In this document: positions 24,060 to 32,102 of the stretch, in pieces
Numbering within the stretch: position 1 is the first letter of the stretch
Layout of the letters: every line of letters starts with the position of its first letter
From: Pelagimonas sp.
GTDB lineage: Bacteria > Pseudomonadota > Alphaproteobacteria > Rhodobacterales > Rhodobacteraceae
Assembly: GCA_025210455.1 (NCBI GenBank)
Contig: JAOARQ010000062.1
Location: 1-35,946, forward strand
Direction: 5' to 3'
DNA length: 35,946 bases
Made by a program: the position numbers and the translations under genes
Notes under the pieces: model-generated
Databases searched by the model: none
What the model was told of the DNA's origin: nothing
Seen by the model: only the letters and a program-made list of their open reading frames with translations

Positions 24060-25154
24060 ATGACCGACATCGGTATTGGAATCATTGGCGGTGGCTATAT
24101 GGGCAAGGCGCATTCTGTTGCCATGGCTGCTGTGGGCGCGGTTTTTAACACCGCTTTGCGTCCTCGGCTGGAGATGATTGCCGCATCGAGTGAGGAGAGC
24201 GCCGAAGGCTATCGTCAGGCCTTTGGATTTGCCCGTGCCACAGCCGACTGGCGTGCGCTTGTCACCGATGACCGGGTGGAAGCGATTGTTATTGCTACCC
24301 CGCAGAAGTTCCATCGCGAGATTGCAGAAGCCGCCTTTGCCCTTGGCAAACCTGTGATGTGCGAAAAGCCTATGGGCGCGTCGCTTGACGATGCCAGGGC
24401 CATGACCCAAGCGGCCAAAGGCCATATAAACATGGTTGGCTACAACTACATTCGAACACCAGCGACGCAATACGCCCGCCGTCTTCTGCAAGATGGCGCG
24501 ATTGGTGATGTGACATACTTCAAGGCCGAAAACGCGGAAGACTTTCTGGCTGATCCAGACCTTCCGGCGACCTGGCGAACCGAAGGTATGGCGAACGGTT
24601 GCATCGGTGATCTGGCGCCTCATCTCTTTAATATGGCGCTGGCCCTGATGGGACCGATTGACAGGCTCGTGGCCGAAGTTGAAACGGTTCACGAAGATCG
24701 CCCGGGCGGCAAAGTCACCAATGATGATCAGGTTCAGATGATGGTGCGCTTCAAAAGCGGCGTGATGGGGCATCTCTTTTCATCGCGCGTCGCAACAGGG
24801 CGCAAAATGGGATATTTCTACGAGATTTTCGGCACCAAGGGGGCCATCCGTTTTGATCAGGAAGATCAGAATGCGCTCTGGCTTTATCAGGCTGAAGGGC
24901 CTGAGGCGTCTCGTGGATTCAAAAAGATCCTGACTGGCCCGGCCCATCCCGATTATCTGTCGTTCTGCCAAGGCCCTGGCCATGGCACTGGCTATCAAGA
25001 CCAGATCATCATTGAAGCGAAGGATTTCCTTGAGGCGATCCACACTGGCAAAAACATATGGCCCACTTTTGAAGATGGGCTGTCCGTCATCAAAGTTACC
25101 GACGCCGCGCTGCGCTCTGCTGAAAGCGGGCAGTGGCAAACCGTCGAAGAGTAA
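24060..25154 (+). CDS. Gfo/Idh/MocA-family inositol dehydrogenase, first copy
   Basis: This 364-residue NAD(P)-dependent oxidoreductase starts at the ATG at 24060, 6 bases after GGAGGAG. It has the Rossmann fingerprint GIIGGGYMGKAH (7-18), the CEKPMG motif (Lys103), and Asp184 and His188 in IGDLAPHLF, the usual catalytic Lys-Asp-His set. In this setting it should oxidise an inositol, either myo-inositol to 2-keto-myo-inositol or another isomer such as scyllo- or D-chiro-inositol. It heads a plus-strand operon with iolE and a second such enzyme. Which of the two is the true IolG cannot be settled from sequence. The LacI-type operator 25 bases before the start implies induction by inositol. Confidence 0.85.
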   Translation: MTDIGIGIIGGGYMGKAHSVAMAAVGAVFNTALRPRLEMIAASSEESAEGYRQAFGFARATADWRALVTDDRVEAIVIATPQKFHREIAEAAFALGKPVMCEKPMGASLDDARAMTQAAKGHINMVGYNYIRTPATQYARRLLQDGAIGDVTYFKAENAEDFLADPDLPATWRTEGMANGCIGDLAPHLFNMALALMGPIDRLVAEVETVHEDRPGGKVTNDDQVQMMVRFKSGVMGHLFSSRVATGRKMGYFYEIFGTKGAIRFDQEDQNALWLYQAEGPEASRGFKKILTGPAHPDYLSFCQGPGHGTGYQDQIIIEAKDFLEAIHTGKNIWPTFEDGLSVIKVTDAALRSAESGQWQTVEE

Positions 25155-25164
25155 GGACACCAAA

Positions 25165-26052
25165 ATGACTATTCTGATTGGCAACGCGCCCTGTTCTTGG
25201 GGCGTTGAGTTTGCAGATGATGACCGTAACCCCAGCTGGCGCAATGTGCTGAAGGACTGCGCTGAGGTCGGGTACAAAGGCATCGAGCTTGGCCCGGTTG
25301 GTTTCATGCCCGAAGACCCTGCGGTTCTGAAAGAGGCCCTCAATGAGTTCGATCTGGAATTGATCGGCGGTGTTGTGTTCCGCCCTTTCCATGACCCAGA
25401 AGCCTGGGACGATGTGATGGATGGGACCTTGCGGACCTGCAAATCGCTCAAGGCCCATGGCGCAAAGCATCTGGTCCTGATCGACAGTATTTCGCCGCGC
25501 CGCGCCTCTACTGCCGGTCGGGCCACAGAAGCTGAACAGATGGACAAAGCGGAATGGACTGCCTACCGCGACCGGATTGCGGAGGCCGCAAAGGTTGGCG
25601 TTGATCATGGCCTGACCGTTGGCATCCATGCGCATGCGGGTGGTTTCATGGATTTTGAGCCCGAGCTTGAACGCCTGTTGAATGAAATTCCCGAAGAGAT
25701 TCTGAAGATCTGCTTTGACACGGGTCATCATTCCTATGCCGGGTTTGATCCGGTGGCTTTCATGAAACGCTATGTCAGCCGCATCAGCTATATGCATTTC
25801 AAGGACATCAACCCGGTCGTGAAAGCGGATGTGGTGGCCAACAGAACTGATTTCTACAAAGCCTGCGGTCAGGGTATTTTCTGCAACCTTGGGCAGGGGG
25901 ATGTTGATTTTCCCTCTGTGCGTCAGGTGCTGCTGGAGGCGGGCTTTGAGGGGTGGTGTACCGTGGAACAGGATTGCGATCCGACCCTGCCCGGAACGCC
26001 CACCGAAGACGCGCGGTCCAACCGCGAATATCTGCATTCTATCGGCTTTTGA
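25165..26052 (+). CDS. iolE: 2-keto-myo-inositol (inosose) dehydratase
   Basis: IolE removes water from 2-keto-myo-inositol to give the trihydroxycyclohexane dione that IolD hydrolyses. The 295-residue protein begins MTILIGNAPCSWGVEFADD, a hallmark start of the family. It is a TIM-barrel of the xylose isomerase/AP endonuclease class with metal-site segments at GIELGP (Glu41), GIHAHAGG (His155/His157), CFDTGHH (Asp185) and YMHFKD (His211/Asp214). It lies 10 bases after the first dehydrogenase gene and 11 bases before the second, in one operon. Confidence 0.93.
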   Translation: MTILIGNAPCSWGVEFADDDRNPSWRNVLKDCAEVGYKGIELGPVGFMPEDPAVLKEALNEFDLELIGGVVFRPFHDPEAWDDVMDGTLRTCKSLKAHGAKHLVLIDSISPRRASTAGRATEAEQMDKAEWTAYRDRIAEAAKVGVDHGLTVGIHAHAGGFMDFEPELERLLNEIPEEILKICFDTGHHSYAGFDPVAFMKRYVSRISYMHFKDINPVVKADVVANRTDFYKACGQGIFCNLGQGDVDFPSVRQVLLEAGFEGWCTVEQDCDPTLPGTPTEDARSNREYLHSIGF

Positions 26053-26063
26053 GGAGACGACCA

Positions 26064-27197
26064 GTGACACGTTTGAACTGGGGAATGATTGGCGGCGGCG
26101 AAGGCAGCCAGATTGGACCGGCGCACCGCATGGGTGCACAGGCCGACGGCAATTTCGTTCTGGCCGCAGGCGCGCTGGATCACGACGCGGTGCGCGGCAA
26201 AGACTATGCGCAGCGTCTGGGCATCGCGTCGGATCGCGCTTATGGCAATTGGCAGGAGATGCTGGACGGTGAAAAAGGGCGCGACGACCGAGTTGATCTC
26301 GTCACTGTCGCCACGCCCAACTCAACCCATTTTGAGATCACCAAGGCGTTTCTGGAGGCGGGCTTCAACGTGCTTTGCGAAAAGCCGATGACGATGACCG
26401 TTGAAGAAGGTGAAGAGATTGTCAAAATCGCCAGATCCAGTGGCAAAATCTGTGCGGTGAACTATTGCTATTCGGCCTATCCGATGGTGCGCGAGATGCG
26501 GCACAGGGTTGCCCGGGGCGAGATCGGCAAAATCCGCCTCATCGTGGTCAACTTCAGCCATGGGCACCATGGCGACGCGGGGGACGCTGACAATCCGCGC
26601 GTGCGTTGGCGCTATGATCCTGCCATGGCTGGCGTATCCGGTCAGTTTGCCGATTGCGGCATTCACGCCCTGCATATGGCCAGCTTTATTGCCGGGGATG
26701 AGGTCGAAAAGATCTCTGCCGACTTTGCCTCGACCATCTCCAGCCGCGAACTTGAAGATGATGCGATGGTCAACTTCCGCATGGAAGGCGGCAGCGTTGG
26801 TCGGCTGTGGACGTCTTCAGTGGCGATTGGACGCCAGCACGGGTTTGACATTCAGATCTTTGGCGAAACCGGCGGCTTTAAATGGTGGGCAGAGCAACCC
26901 GGACAGGTGATGTATACGCCTCTGGGTGGGCGCACACAGATCATGGAAAAGGGCGAAAGTGGGCTGTCAGATGAAGCTTCACGGCTCAGTCGCGTGGCCA
27001 TCGCCCATCCCGAAGGTTTTCCCATGGCTGTGGCCAACATCTATGTGGATCTTGCAGCGGCAATCAGAGGCGAGCCGCATGGCGATTTCCCGACGGCGGT
27101 GGATGGGCTTCGCTCAATGGCGGCGGTGCATCAGGCGGTGGCGTCGGCAAAAGACAATGGCGCATGGGTCGATGCGCGCCCGCTTTCGTTGCGGTAA
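26064..27197 (+). CDS. Gfo/Idh/MocA-family dehydrogenase, second copy
   Basis: This 377-residue oxidoreductase uses a GTG start at 26064, with GAGGAG eight bases before it. It has a Rossmann motif (MIGGGEGSQIGPAHR), CEKPMT with Lys107, and Asp197/His201 in FADCGIHALH. It is clearly a different subfamily from the enzyme at 24060: it has an insert (SHGHHGDAGDADNPRVRWRY) and an aromatic-rich C-terminal half. With two such enzymes flanking iolE, the pair probably feeds different inositol isomers, or interconverts epimers, into the pathway. The gene is last in its operon and ends at a strong hairpin shared with the convergent lacI-type gene. Confidence 0.85.
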   Translation: MTRLNWGMIGGGEGSQIGPAHRMGAQADGNFVLAAGALDHDAVRGKDYAQRLGIASDRAYGNWQEMLDGEKGRDDRVDLVTVATPNSTHFEITKAFLEAGFNVLCEKPMTMTVEEGEEIVKIARSSGKICAVNYCYSAYPMVREMRHRVARGEIGKIRLIVVNFSHGHHGDAGDADNPRVRWRYDPAMAGVSGQFADCGIHALHMASFIAGDEVEKISADFASTISSRELEDDAMVNFRMEGGSVGRLWTSSVAIGRQHGFDIQIFGETGGFKWWAEQPGQVMYTPLGGRTQIMEKGESGLSDEASRLSRVAIAHPEGFPMAVANIYVDLAAAIRGEPHGDFPTAVDGLRSMAAVHQAVASAKDNGAWVDARPLSLR

Positions 27198-27205
27198 ATT
27201 TGTAC

Positions 27206-27234
27206 AGGCCCAGGCCTTTGAAGGGTTTGGGCCT
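27206..27234. terminator. Hairpin between convergent operons
   Basis: AGGCCCA at 27206-27212 pairs with TGGGCCT at 27228-27234, and the interior continues pairing through GU and GC pairs almost to the loop. It sits directly after the dehydrogenase stop and overlaps the last codons of the regulator gene. Neither side has a long T run, so a two-way terminator is likely but not certain. Confidence 0.5.
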
Positions 27235-28231
27235 ACAAGGCCCTGAGCGTGCCGCGCTCGATAAACTCGCAGGGCAAAAGATGCGCCTTGGTCGGTCCGG
27301 TGCCGTCTTTCAGGATCGACGTGACCATATCCAGCGAGATGCTCACAACCTCCGGGATCGGCTGGCGAATGGTGGTCAGGTTGATGTTGTTCCAGCGCGC
27401 CATTTCCATGTCGTTCAGTCCGATGAGCCCGATATCCTCTGGCACGCTGAAACCCGCATTCTGAACTGCGGCCAATGCGCCGATGGACAATACATCGTCA
27501 CCGCAGAAATACGCTTGGGCCACATCTTTCGACTGCAGCAACCGGTTCATTTCTTCCCAACCCGCATCATAGGAATAGGCGGTGGCGAATGAGGTGCTGA
27601 CCTCCAGATCGCGCATGCCTTTCACGGCATCTAGAAACCCAAACAGACGGTCTTGGGTCGAGGTCGCGCTTTCCGGTCCGGCGAGCATGGAAATCTTATT
27701 GTAGCCACGGCGGATCAATTCCCGCGCGGCCATCCGCCCCGCTTCCTTGTTGTCGATGCCCACGACATTGACCTTGGGATTGTCGGCATGTCGGCCAAAG
27801 GCATGGACGACCGGCACCCCTTCGGCATGAAAGGCCTCGGCAAAGCTGACCGGCAGGGTCGAGGAGGCGACGATGACAGCGTCGACGGAATATTGCTGCA
27901 ACAACCGCACAGAGGCGGCGGGTTCGTTTTCATCGCTCAGATTGACGAGCAGGGGTCTCAAGCCGCGCTCTTGCAGGCCTCGGGTGAAGAGATCGAACAC
28001 TTGCAAGAAGATCGGGTTGTGAAAGTTGTTGCTGACCAGCCCGATGAGCTTGGTGCGACCCGTGGTCAAAGACGAGGCCAGAGCATTGGGGCGGTAACCG
28101 AGCTGATCGGCGGCCTTGTTGATTTTGGCGCGCGTTGCGGGCGAAACAGAGGCCCCTTCGGTGAAACACCGTGAAACGGCTGACCGTGACACCCCCGCCA
28201 ATGCAGCAACTTCTTTCAGTGTGACGGCCAA
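27233..28231 (-). CDS. LacI-family transcriptional repressor of the inositol regulon
   Basis: This 332-residue regulator has the LacI helix-turn-helix at the very N-terminus (TLKEVAALAGVSRSAVSRCF), the hinge region GYRPNALASSL, and a periplasmic-binding-protein-like effector domain (about 60-330, with LIGLVSNNFHNPIF and GLIGLNDMEMARW). LacI repressors bind even palindromes centred on CG, and the two identical TTGCAACCGGTTGCAA sites nearby fit. It would release DNA when an inositol metabolite binds. It lies between the catabolic genes and the transporter operon. This is unlike Bacillus, where the iol repressor IolR is of the DeoR family. Confidence 0.9.
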   Translation of the reverse strand: MAVTLKEVAALAGVSRSAVSRCFTEGASVSPATRAKINKAADQLGYRPNALASSLTTGRTKLIGLVSNNFHNPIFLQVFDLFTRGLQERGLRPLLVNLSDENEPAASVRLLQQYSVDAVIVASSTLPVSFAEAFHAEGVPVVHAFGRHADNPKVNVVGIDNKEAGRMAARELIRRGYNKISMLAGPESATSTQDRLFGFLDAVKGMRDLEVSTSFATAYSYDAGWEEMNRLLQSKDVAQAYFCGDDVLSIGALAAVQNAGFSVPEDIGLIGLNDMEMARWNNINLTTIRQPIPEVVSISLDMVTSILKDGTGPTKAHLLPCEFIERGTLRAL

Positions 28232-28309
28232 TCTTCTATCCCCGGCTACCGTTTGTTCGGTCTGTTATAGCGCCAGCGCGGGTGACTTAAAACCAACCAA
28301 GAAACCGAT

Positions 28310-28334
28310 GCCGCTGCGGTCTTGCCGCAGCGGC
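28310..28334 (-). terminator. Terminator of the inositol transporter operon
   Basis: A perfect 10-base stem, GCCGCTGCGG and CCGCAGCGGC with a 5-base loop, lies 8 bases beyond the stop of the ATPase gene. On the minus strand it is followed by ATCGGTTTC, a weak T-rich tail. Confidence 0.6.
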
Positions 28335-28342
28335 TCAGACCG

Positions 28343-29122
28343 TCATGTGTCTTCGACATCATACTCTGGCTGGGTCTTGGCTCCGGTGATGTAAGCCACA
28401 ACATCCTGCCCGTCGGTCTCTTCCTTCCTGAGATTGGCGACGATGCGCCCGCGACGGAAGACCACGATACGATCCACCAGATCCATGACCTGACGCATGT
28501 TGTGGCTCACGAGGATCAAGGGCTCACCCTGCGATTTCAGCGTGTGGATGATGTTTTCGACCTGTGCGGTTTCCTGCACCCCAAGGGCTGCTGTCGGTTC
28601 GTCCATGATGGTCAGTTTCGAGGCAAAGCTGGCCGTGCGCGCGATGGCCACGCATTGCCGCTGGCCGCCGGACATCCGCTCAATCGTGTTGTTGATGTTG
28701 GGGATTTTCACGCCTGTCCGCTCCAGAGCGTTCATCGTGTCCTGACGCATGGCTTTGTAGTCCAGCAACCGAAACGGGCCCAGCCAGTTGAACTTGGTCT
28801 TTTCACGACCCAGGAACAGATTGTCTGGTACGTCGAGATGATCGGCCAGCGCCAGAGTTTGGAACACGGTCTCAATACCCGCCTCGCGTGCATCAATCGG
28901 GCCGGTGAAATTCACGGATTGCCCGTCAAAGATGACCTCACCTGAGGTGCGTTGTTCCCCCCCGGTGATCTGGCGCACGAAGGTTGATTTCCCCGCGCCG
29001 TTGTCGCCCATGATCGCCACATGTTCGCCCTTGCGCAGAACGAAATTGGCATCGTTGAGGGCATGAACACCACCATAGTGTTTTGTCAGGCCTTTGGTTT
29101 CCAGAACGATATCGTTGCTCAT
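28343..29122 (-). CDS. Sugar (probable inositol) ABC transporter, ATP-binding protein
   Basis: The ATG at 29122 gives a 259-residue single-domain ATPase. Walker A is GDNGAGKST (39-47), the signature is MSGGQRQ (150-156) and Walker B is LTIMDEPTAAL (170-180), with the switch His in LILVSHNM. Most ribose-type (RbsA) importers have two fused ATPase domains; this one has only one, as in the FrcA-like and IatA-like single-domain group of alphaproteobacteria, so it must dimerise. It lies 16 bases after the permease gene and is last in the operon. Substrate inferred from context. Confidence 0.88.
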   Translation of the reverse strand: MSNDIVLETKGLTKHYGGVHALNDANFVLRKGEHVAIMGDNGAGKSTFVRQITGGEQRTSGEVIFDGQSVNFTGPIDAREAGIETVFQTLALADHLDVPDNLFLGREKTKFNWLGPFRLLDYKAMRQDTMNALERTGVKIPNINNTIERMSGGQRQCVAIARTASFASKLTIMDEPTAALGVQETAQVENIIHTLKSQGEPLILVSHNMRQVMDLVDRIVVFRRGRIVANLRKEETDGQDVVAYITGAKTQPEYDVEDT

Positions 29123-29138
29123 CTGTGCGTCCTCACCC

Positions 29139-30212
29139 TCAAGCCCGGTTTCGTTGTCGGTACTGATCCAGAATGACCGCCGCGACGATGATCGCACCCA
29201 TGGCCATCAACTGATAGGAGCCGTCAAGCTTCACATAGGTGAAGCCGGAGCGGATGACGCCCAGAACCATGGCGCCCAGAACCGTCCCGATAATCGAGCC
29301 ACGGCCACCTTGCAGGCTGATCCCGCCGATCACCGCCATGGCGATGGCGAAGAGTTCGTAGAACTCGCCCATGCCCGCCTGTGCGGTCACGGCTTTTGAG
29401 CTGAGCACGATGCCCGCAAATGCTGCCAGCATTGATGCGATCATGTAGACCAAGACCTTGTGACGCTTCACGTTGATCCCTGACATCCGGGCCGCTTCTT
29501 CATTGGAACCGATGGCATAGGTGTGTTTACCGTAGACGGTATAGCTCATGATCAACTGGAAAATGATCGCCAGTAGCACAAACCAGACCACAGGCATCAT
29601 GCCAGAGCCGATCCAGGCATAACTGTCGGTCGGGAACGAGACCGGGTTGCCACCGGACCACCACAGCGCGATGCCACGGCAGAACAGGAACATACCCAGT
29701 GTCGCAATAAACGGAGGAATGCGGAAATAGGCGATAAACGTGCCGTTGATGATGCCGATACACGCGCCGAAGACCAGCCCGATTATCACCGGTATGATCA
29801 CGGGCAAATCCATTGCCCAAGGGCCAAACACCGCTTTGGGGTTTGCAAAGCCGTTAACTTCGGCAACTTGTGCGAAACTCATTGCAATCATCGCTGTCGC
29901 AGCCACAAGGGGGCCAGAGGACAGATCTATCCCCGCCGTGATGATCACTTGCGTCACCCCCAGGGCGATGATGCCGATGATGGCCACCTGCAGAATGATG
30001 ATCTGCAACCGGGCCTCATTGAAAATACTGTCAAACCTGTCTCTCGTATCGAAGAGAAAGCTTTGGCCATTCATATAGGGCGCGAATTGGCCGATGGCCT
30101 CGAAAACGGTGATGATGATGATCAATGCCAGAAGAATATTCAGCTCATTGGGCCATGACCTTTTGGATTTGTCAAAGGTCAGACCGCCGATGCCTTGGCC
30201 TGTGTCAGCCAT
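29139..30212 (-). CDS. Sugar (probable inositol) ABC transporter, permease
   Basis: This 357-residue membrane protein is of the RbsC/branched-chain-permease-like family. It has about eight to ten hydrophobic spans, the family motif GIDLSSGPLVAATAMIA near residue 100, FRIPPFIATLGM in mid-protein and AIGSNEEAARMSGI in the cytoplasmic loop that contacts the ATPase. It starts at the ATG at 30212 behind GGGGAGG. It lies between the binding-protein and ATPase genes. It should carry inositol through the inner membrane; specificity is inferred from the neighbouring iol genes and shared operator. Confidence 0.9.
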   Translation of the reverse strand: MADTGQGIGGLTFDKSKRSWPNELNILLALIIIITVFEAIGQFAPYMNGQSFLFDTRDRFDSIFNEARLQIIILQVAIIGIIALGVTQVIITAGIDLSSGPLVAATAMIAMSFAQVAEVNGFANPKAVFGPWAMDLPVIIPVIIGLVFGACIGIINGTFIAYFRIPPFIATLGMFLFCRGIALWWSGGNPVSFPTDSYAWIGSGMMPVVWFVLLAIIFQLIMSYTVYGKHTYAIGSNEEAARMSGINVKRHKVLVYMIASMLAAFAGIVLSSKAVTAQAGMGEFYELFAIAMAVIGGISLQGGRGSIIGTVLGAMVLGVIRSGFTYVKLDGSYQLMAMGAIIVAAVILDQYRQRNRA

Positions 30213-30247
30213 GCGCGCCTCCCCAATTTGGCGGTAAGGAAAAAGGA

Positions 30248-30265
30248 CGGCGCTCAGATGCGCCG
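30248..30265 (-). terminator. Intercistronic hairpin between binding-protein and permease genes
   Basis: CGGCGC and GCGCCG form a 6-base stem with a 6-base loop, followed on the minus strand by TCCTTTTTCC. Such partial terminators after the binding-protein gene commonly let that protein be made in excess over the membrane parts. Confidence 0.5.
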
Positions 30266-30290
30266 CCCAAGAGTGCCAGGTTCGATAACC

Positions 30291-31229
30291 TTAGTTTTTG
30301 TCCAGGAAGTCACCCATGTTCTCGGGTGTTACGAGGACGAAAGGAATATAGACTTTGCTGTCGACATCTTCGCCGTTGATCAGCTTGAGAGCCGCGTCGA
30401 TGGACCCGGTGCCCTGACCAACAGAATCCTGGAACACGGTGACGTCATAATCGCCCGCCGCCATGACAAGCAGCGCGTCCTGAGAGGCGTCAACACCGCC
30501 AACCTGAACATCAGCCATATCCATCCCAGCCGCTTTCATCGCCTGGATCGCGCCGATTGCCATTTCGTCATTGTTTGCGAGAACGAAATCGAAGGGCTCA
30601 CCCGATGACATCCAGTTTGTCATGAGATCTTGTGCCTCATCGCGCGACCAGTTCGCGGGGGCCTCGTCGATGATTTCCATAAAGTTGCACATGTCCATGC
30701 CGATCACGTCATAGACGTCTTTGGTGCGCTGCACCGCCGCCTGATTGGACAGCTGACCATTCATGATGTAGCCGCGCGCGCTGTTGCCTTTGCCTTCTGC
30801 GCGCAAGTTCTGGCAGACTTGGAACGCGGACAATGTGCCGGATTCGATTTCGTTGGAGGCCACAAACGCCTGGGTCGGTGGCAGTTCGTTCACATTGTCC
30901 GGCTCACGGTTGACATAGACCAAAGGCGTGTCGCCAGCCGCCGCCGAAACAGCGGCTCCGGCAGAGGTGTCCACGATGTTCACGATGATCGCGTCAACGC
31001 CTTGCGCCACGAAGTTTTTCACCTGGTCAATTTGCTTTGCAAGGTCGTCTGTCGCGTCTTCCTGCTGATAGGACAGGCCGTCGATCGTACCAGCATATTC
31101 AACCATACCTGTCCGCAATACCGTCAGCCAGTTATCGTCAAAACGCGAGAACGTTGCGCCAATTTCCTGTGACATTGCAGTAGTAGACATCATCGCGGTG
31201 ACGCCTGCAGTAATCAATAGCTTCTTCAT
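30291..31229 (-). CDS. Periplasmic sugar-binding protein (probable inositol-binding protein)
   Basis: I start this 312-residue protein at the ATG at 31229, preceded by GGGAGGA; an upstream in-frame codon would put 12 residues before the signal. MKKLLITAGVTAMMSTTAMS is a Sec signal peptide. The mature protein is a ribose-binding-type (Peripla_BP_4) fold: GATFSRFDDNWLTVLRTGM at the start, IVNIVDTSAGAA, LVYVNREP, LANNDEMAIGAIQAM, VGGVDASQDAL and VFQDSVGQGTGS. It is first in the operon with the permease and ATPase. The operator about 170 bases upstream links it to the iol genes. The likely ligand is myo-inositol, by context, as with IbpA of Caulobacter. Confidence 0.88.
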   Translation of the reverse strand: MKKLLITAGVTAMMSTTAMSQEIGATFSRFDDNWLTVLRTGMVEYAGTIDGLSYQQEDATDDLAKQIDQVKNFVAQGVDAIIVNIVDTSAGAAVSAAAGDTPLVYVNREPDNVNELPPTQAFVASNEIESGTLSAFQVCQNLRAEGKGNSARGYIMNGQLSNQAAVQRTKDVYDVIGMDMCNFMEIIDEAPANWSRDEAQDLMTNWMSSGEPFDFVLANNDEMAIGAIQAMKAAGMDMADVQVGGVDASQDALLVMAAGDYDVTVFQDSVGQGTGSIDAALKLINGEDVDSKVYIPFVLVTPENMGDFLDKN

Positions 31230-31389
31230 GGTTCCTCCCATTCGCGCGCTCGGTCCACGCTTCATTTACTTAAGAGACAATTCGCCTGCTGAGGTGGCAA
31301 ATTGCTGTTTCTTCCAATCCAGCCGCATGATCGTGCACACGGTCAAAACATGGCTCGGTGAAAACCGACTTAAGCCCTCACATTTAGGC

Positions 31390-31417
31390 AGTCTAGCAAA
31401 CTTGCAACCGGTTGCAA
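31390..31417 (-). promoter_or_regulatory. Promoter and LacI-type operator of the transporter operon
   Basis: TTGCAACCGGTTGCAA at 31402-31417 is identical to the operator at 24020-24035. On the minus strand its first TTGCAA (31412-31417) sits 16 bases before TAGACT (31390-31395), so the operator would cover the -35 region of a likely promoter. The leader to the ATG at 31229 would be about 155 bases long. The promoter itself is a prediction from these boxes. Confidence 0.7.
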
Positions 31418-31554
31418 CAAATTTCTTGAACGCCGGTTTGAGGGGAAATGAGGTTTTTGCGGAGCTATTGCGGTATTCTTCGCGCGCTGGATTGGTCGCG
31501 TTGAGGGGTGTTTTCAAGCGGTTTCAAAAGGCTGTGCATCACATTGGATCTTCG

Positions 31555-31900
31555 CTAAGACACCCGGCTTTTGTGATGGATGTGGCCGCGCTTGAGAGTT
31601 CTGATTGTTTTTTCACGTCCGACCGGTTGGGCCCTGATAGCTACAGGCCGTTGCAAACGACCAGGTTCAATAGTCTTGTCCAGAGCGGCCTTGGCGGTTT
31701 TGGCATCTCGCCGGGCTGTGAAAACAAAGCTGATCATCTGACTGGTGGGGATGATTGCACGCCACGTTCTTCCGACGCGGATATCAGCCGCCTGACTGTC
31801 GGCTCGGGCACAGCGTCGGCGTTTGAACGGTGATCTATGCGACCATTGCAGCCTCACATCACCGAAAGCCCCAGCGTTCCAGTAAATGCAACAATCCCCC
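31555..31900 (-). pseudogene. Deleted IS6-family insertion sequence remnant
   Basis: The minus strand holds broken transposase text in the order of an IS6-family DDE enzyme. SPFKRRRCA matches the usual N-terminal FKRHRFP. ADIRVGRTWRAI matches the catalytic ETYIRVGGRWRYL region with its start lost, and FVFTARRDAKTAKAALDKTI is the well-conserved ARRDAKAAK segment. TIRTLKRGHIHHK matches the C-terminal TIRTIKRGHIYKK of the element at the right end of the window. The stretches between are deleted, so it cannot be active. The right end, TGCAACAATCCCC (31887-31899), is the complement of GGGGATTGTTGCA, 12 of 13 identical to the terminal repeat at 35759. No left terminal repeat was found. Confidence 0.7.
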
Positions 31901-32102
31901 ACAGGTCGTTTGCTGGCGCTTTTGTCGCAAACGGCCCAGACGCGGGGCCTGAACCGGTGAAAACTGAGGTCATGCAACAGATGATCACTCTGAAACGTCT
32001 CGACCGTCGTGCCACCGGCTGCGACCTGGTTGCGCAAAGCTGAACACGCCCCCGCGTGGGGCGCATCACGCTTTGCATCCTTCGAGACAACGGAAATGAC
32101 AT

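Noticed and set aside
22074-24773. 899-codon minus-strand frame as one long protein
   Set aside because: Only the part from 23939 is IolD; the upstream 278 codons run over the operator and are antisense to the dehydrogenase at 24060.
31198-31833. Plus-strand 211-codon frame over the transporter promoter
   Set aside because: It covers the operator and lies opposite the recognisable IS6 transposase remnant, so it is a shadow frame.
31837-32043. Plus-strand 68-codon frame upstream of hyuA
   Set aside because: It spans the end of the IS6 remnant and has no ribosome-binding site or family resemblance.
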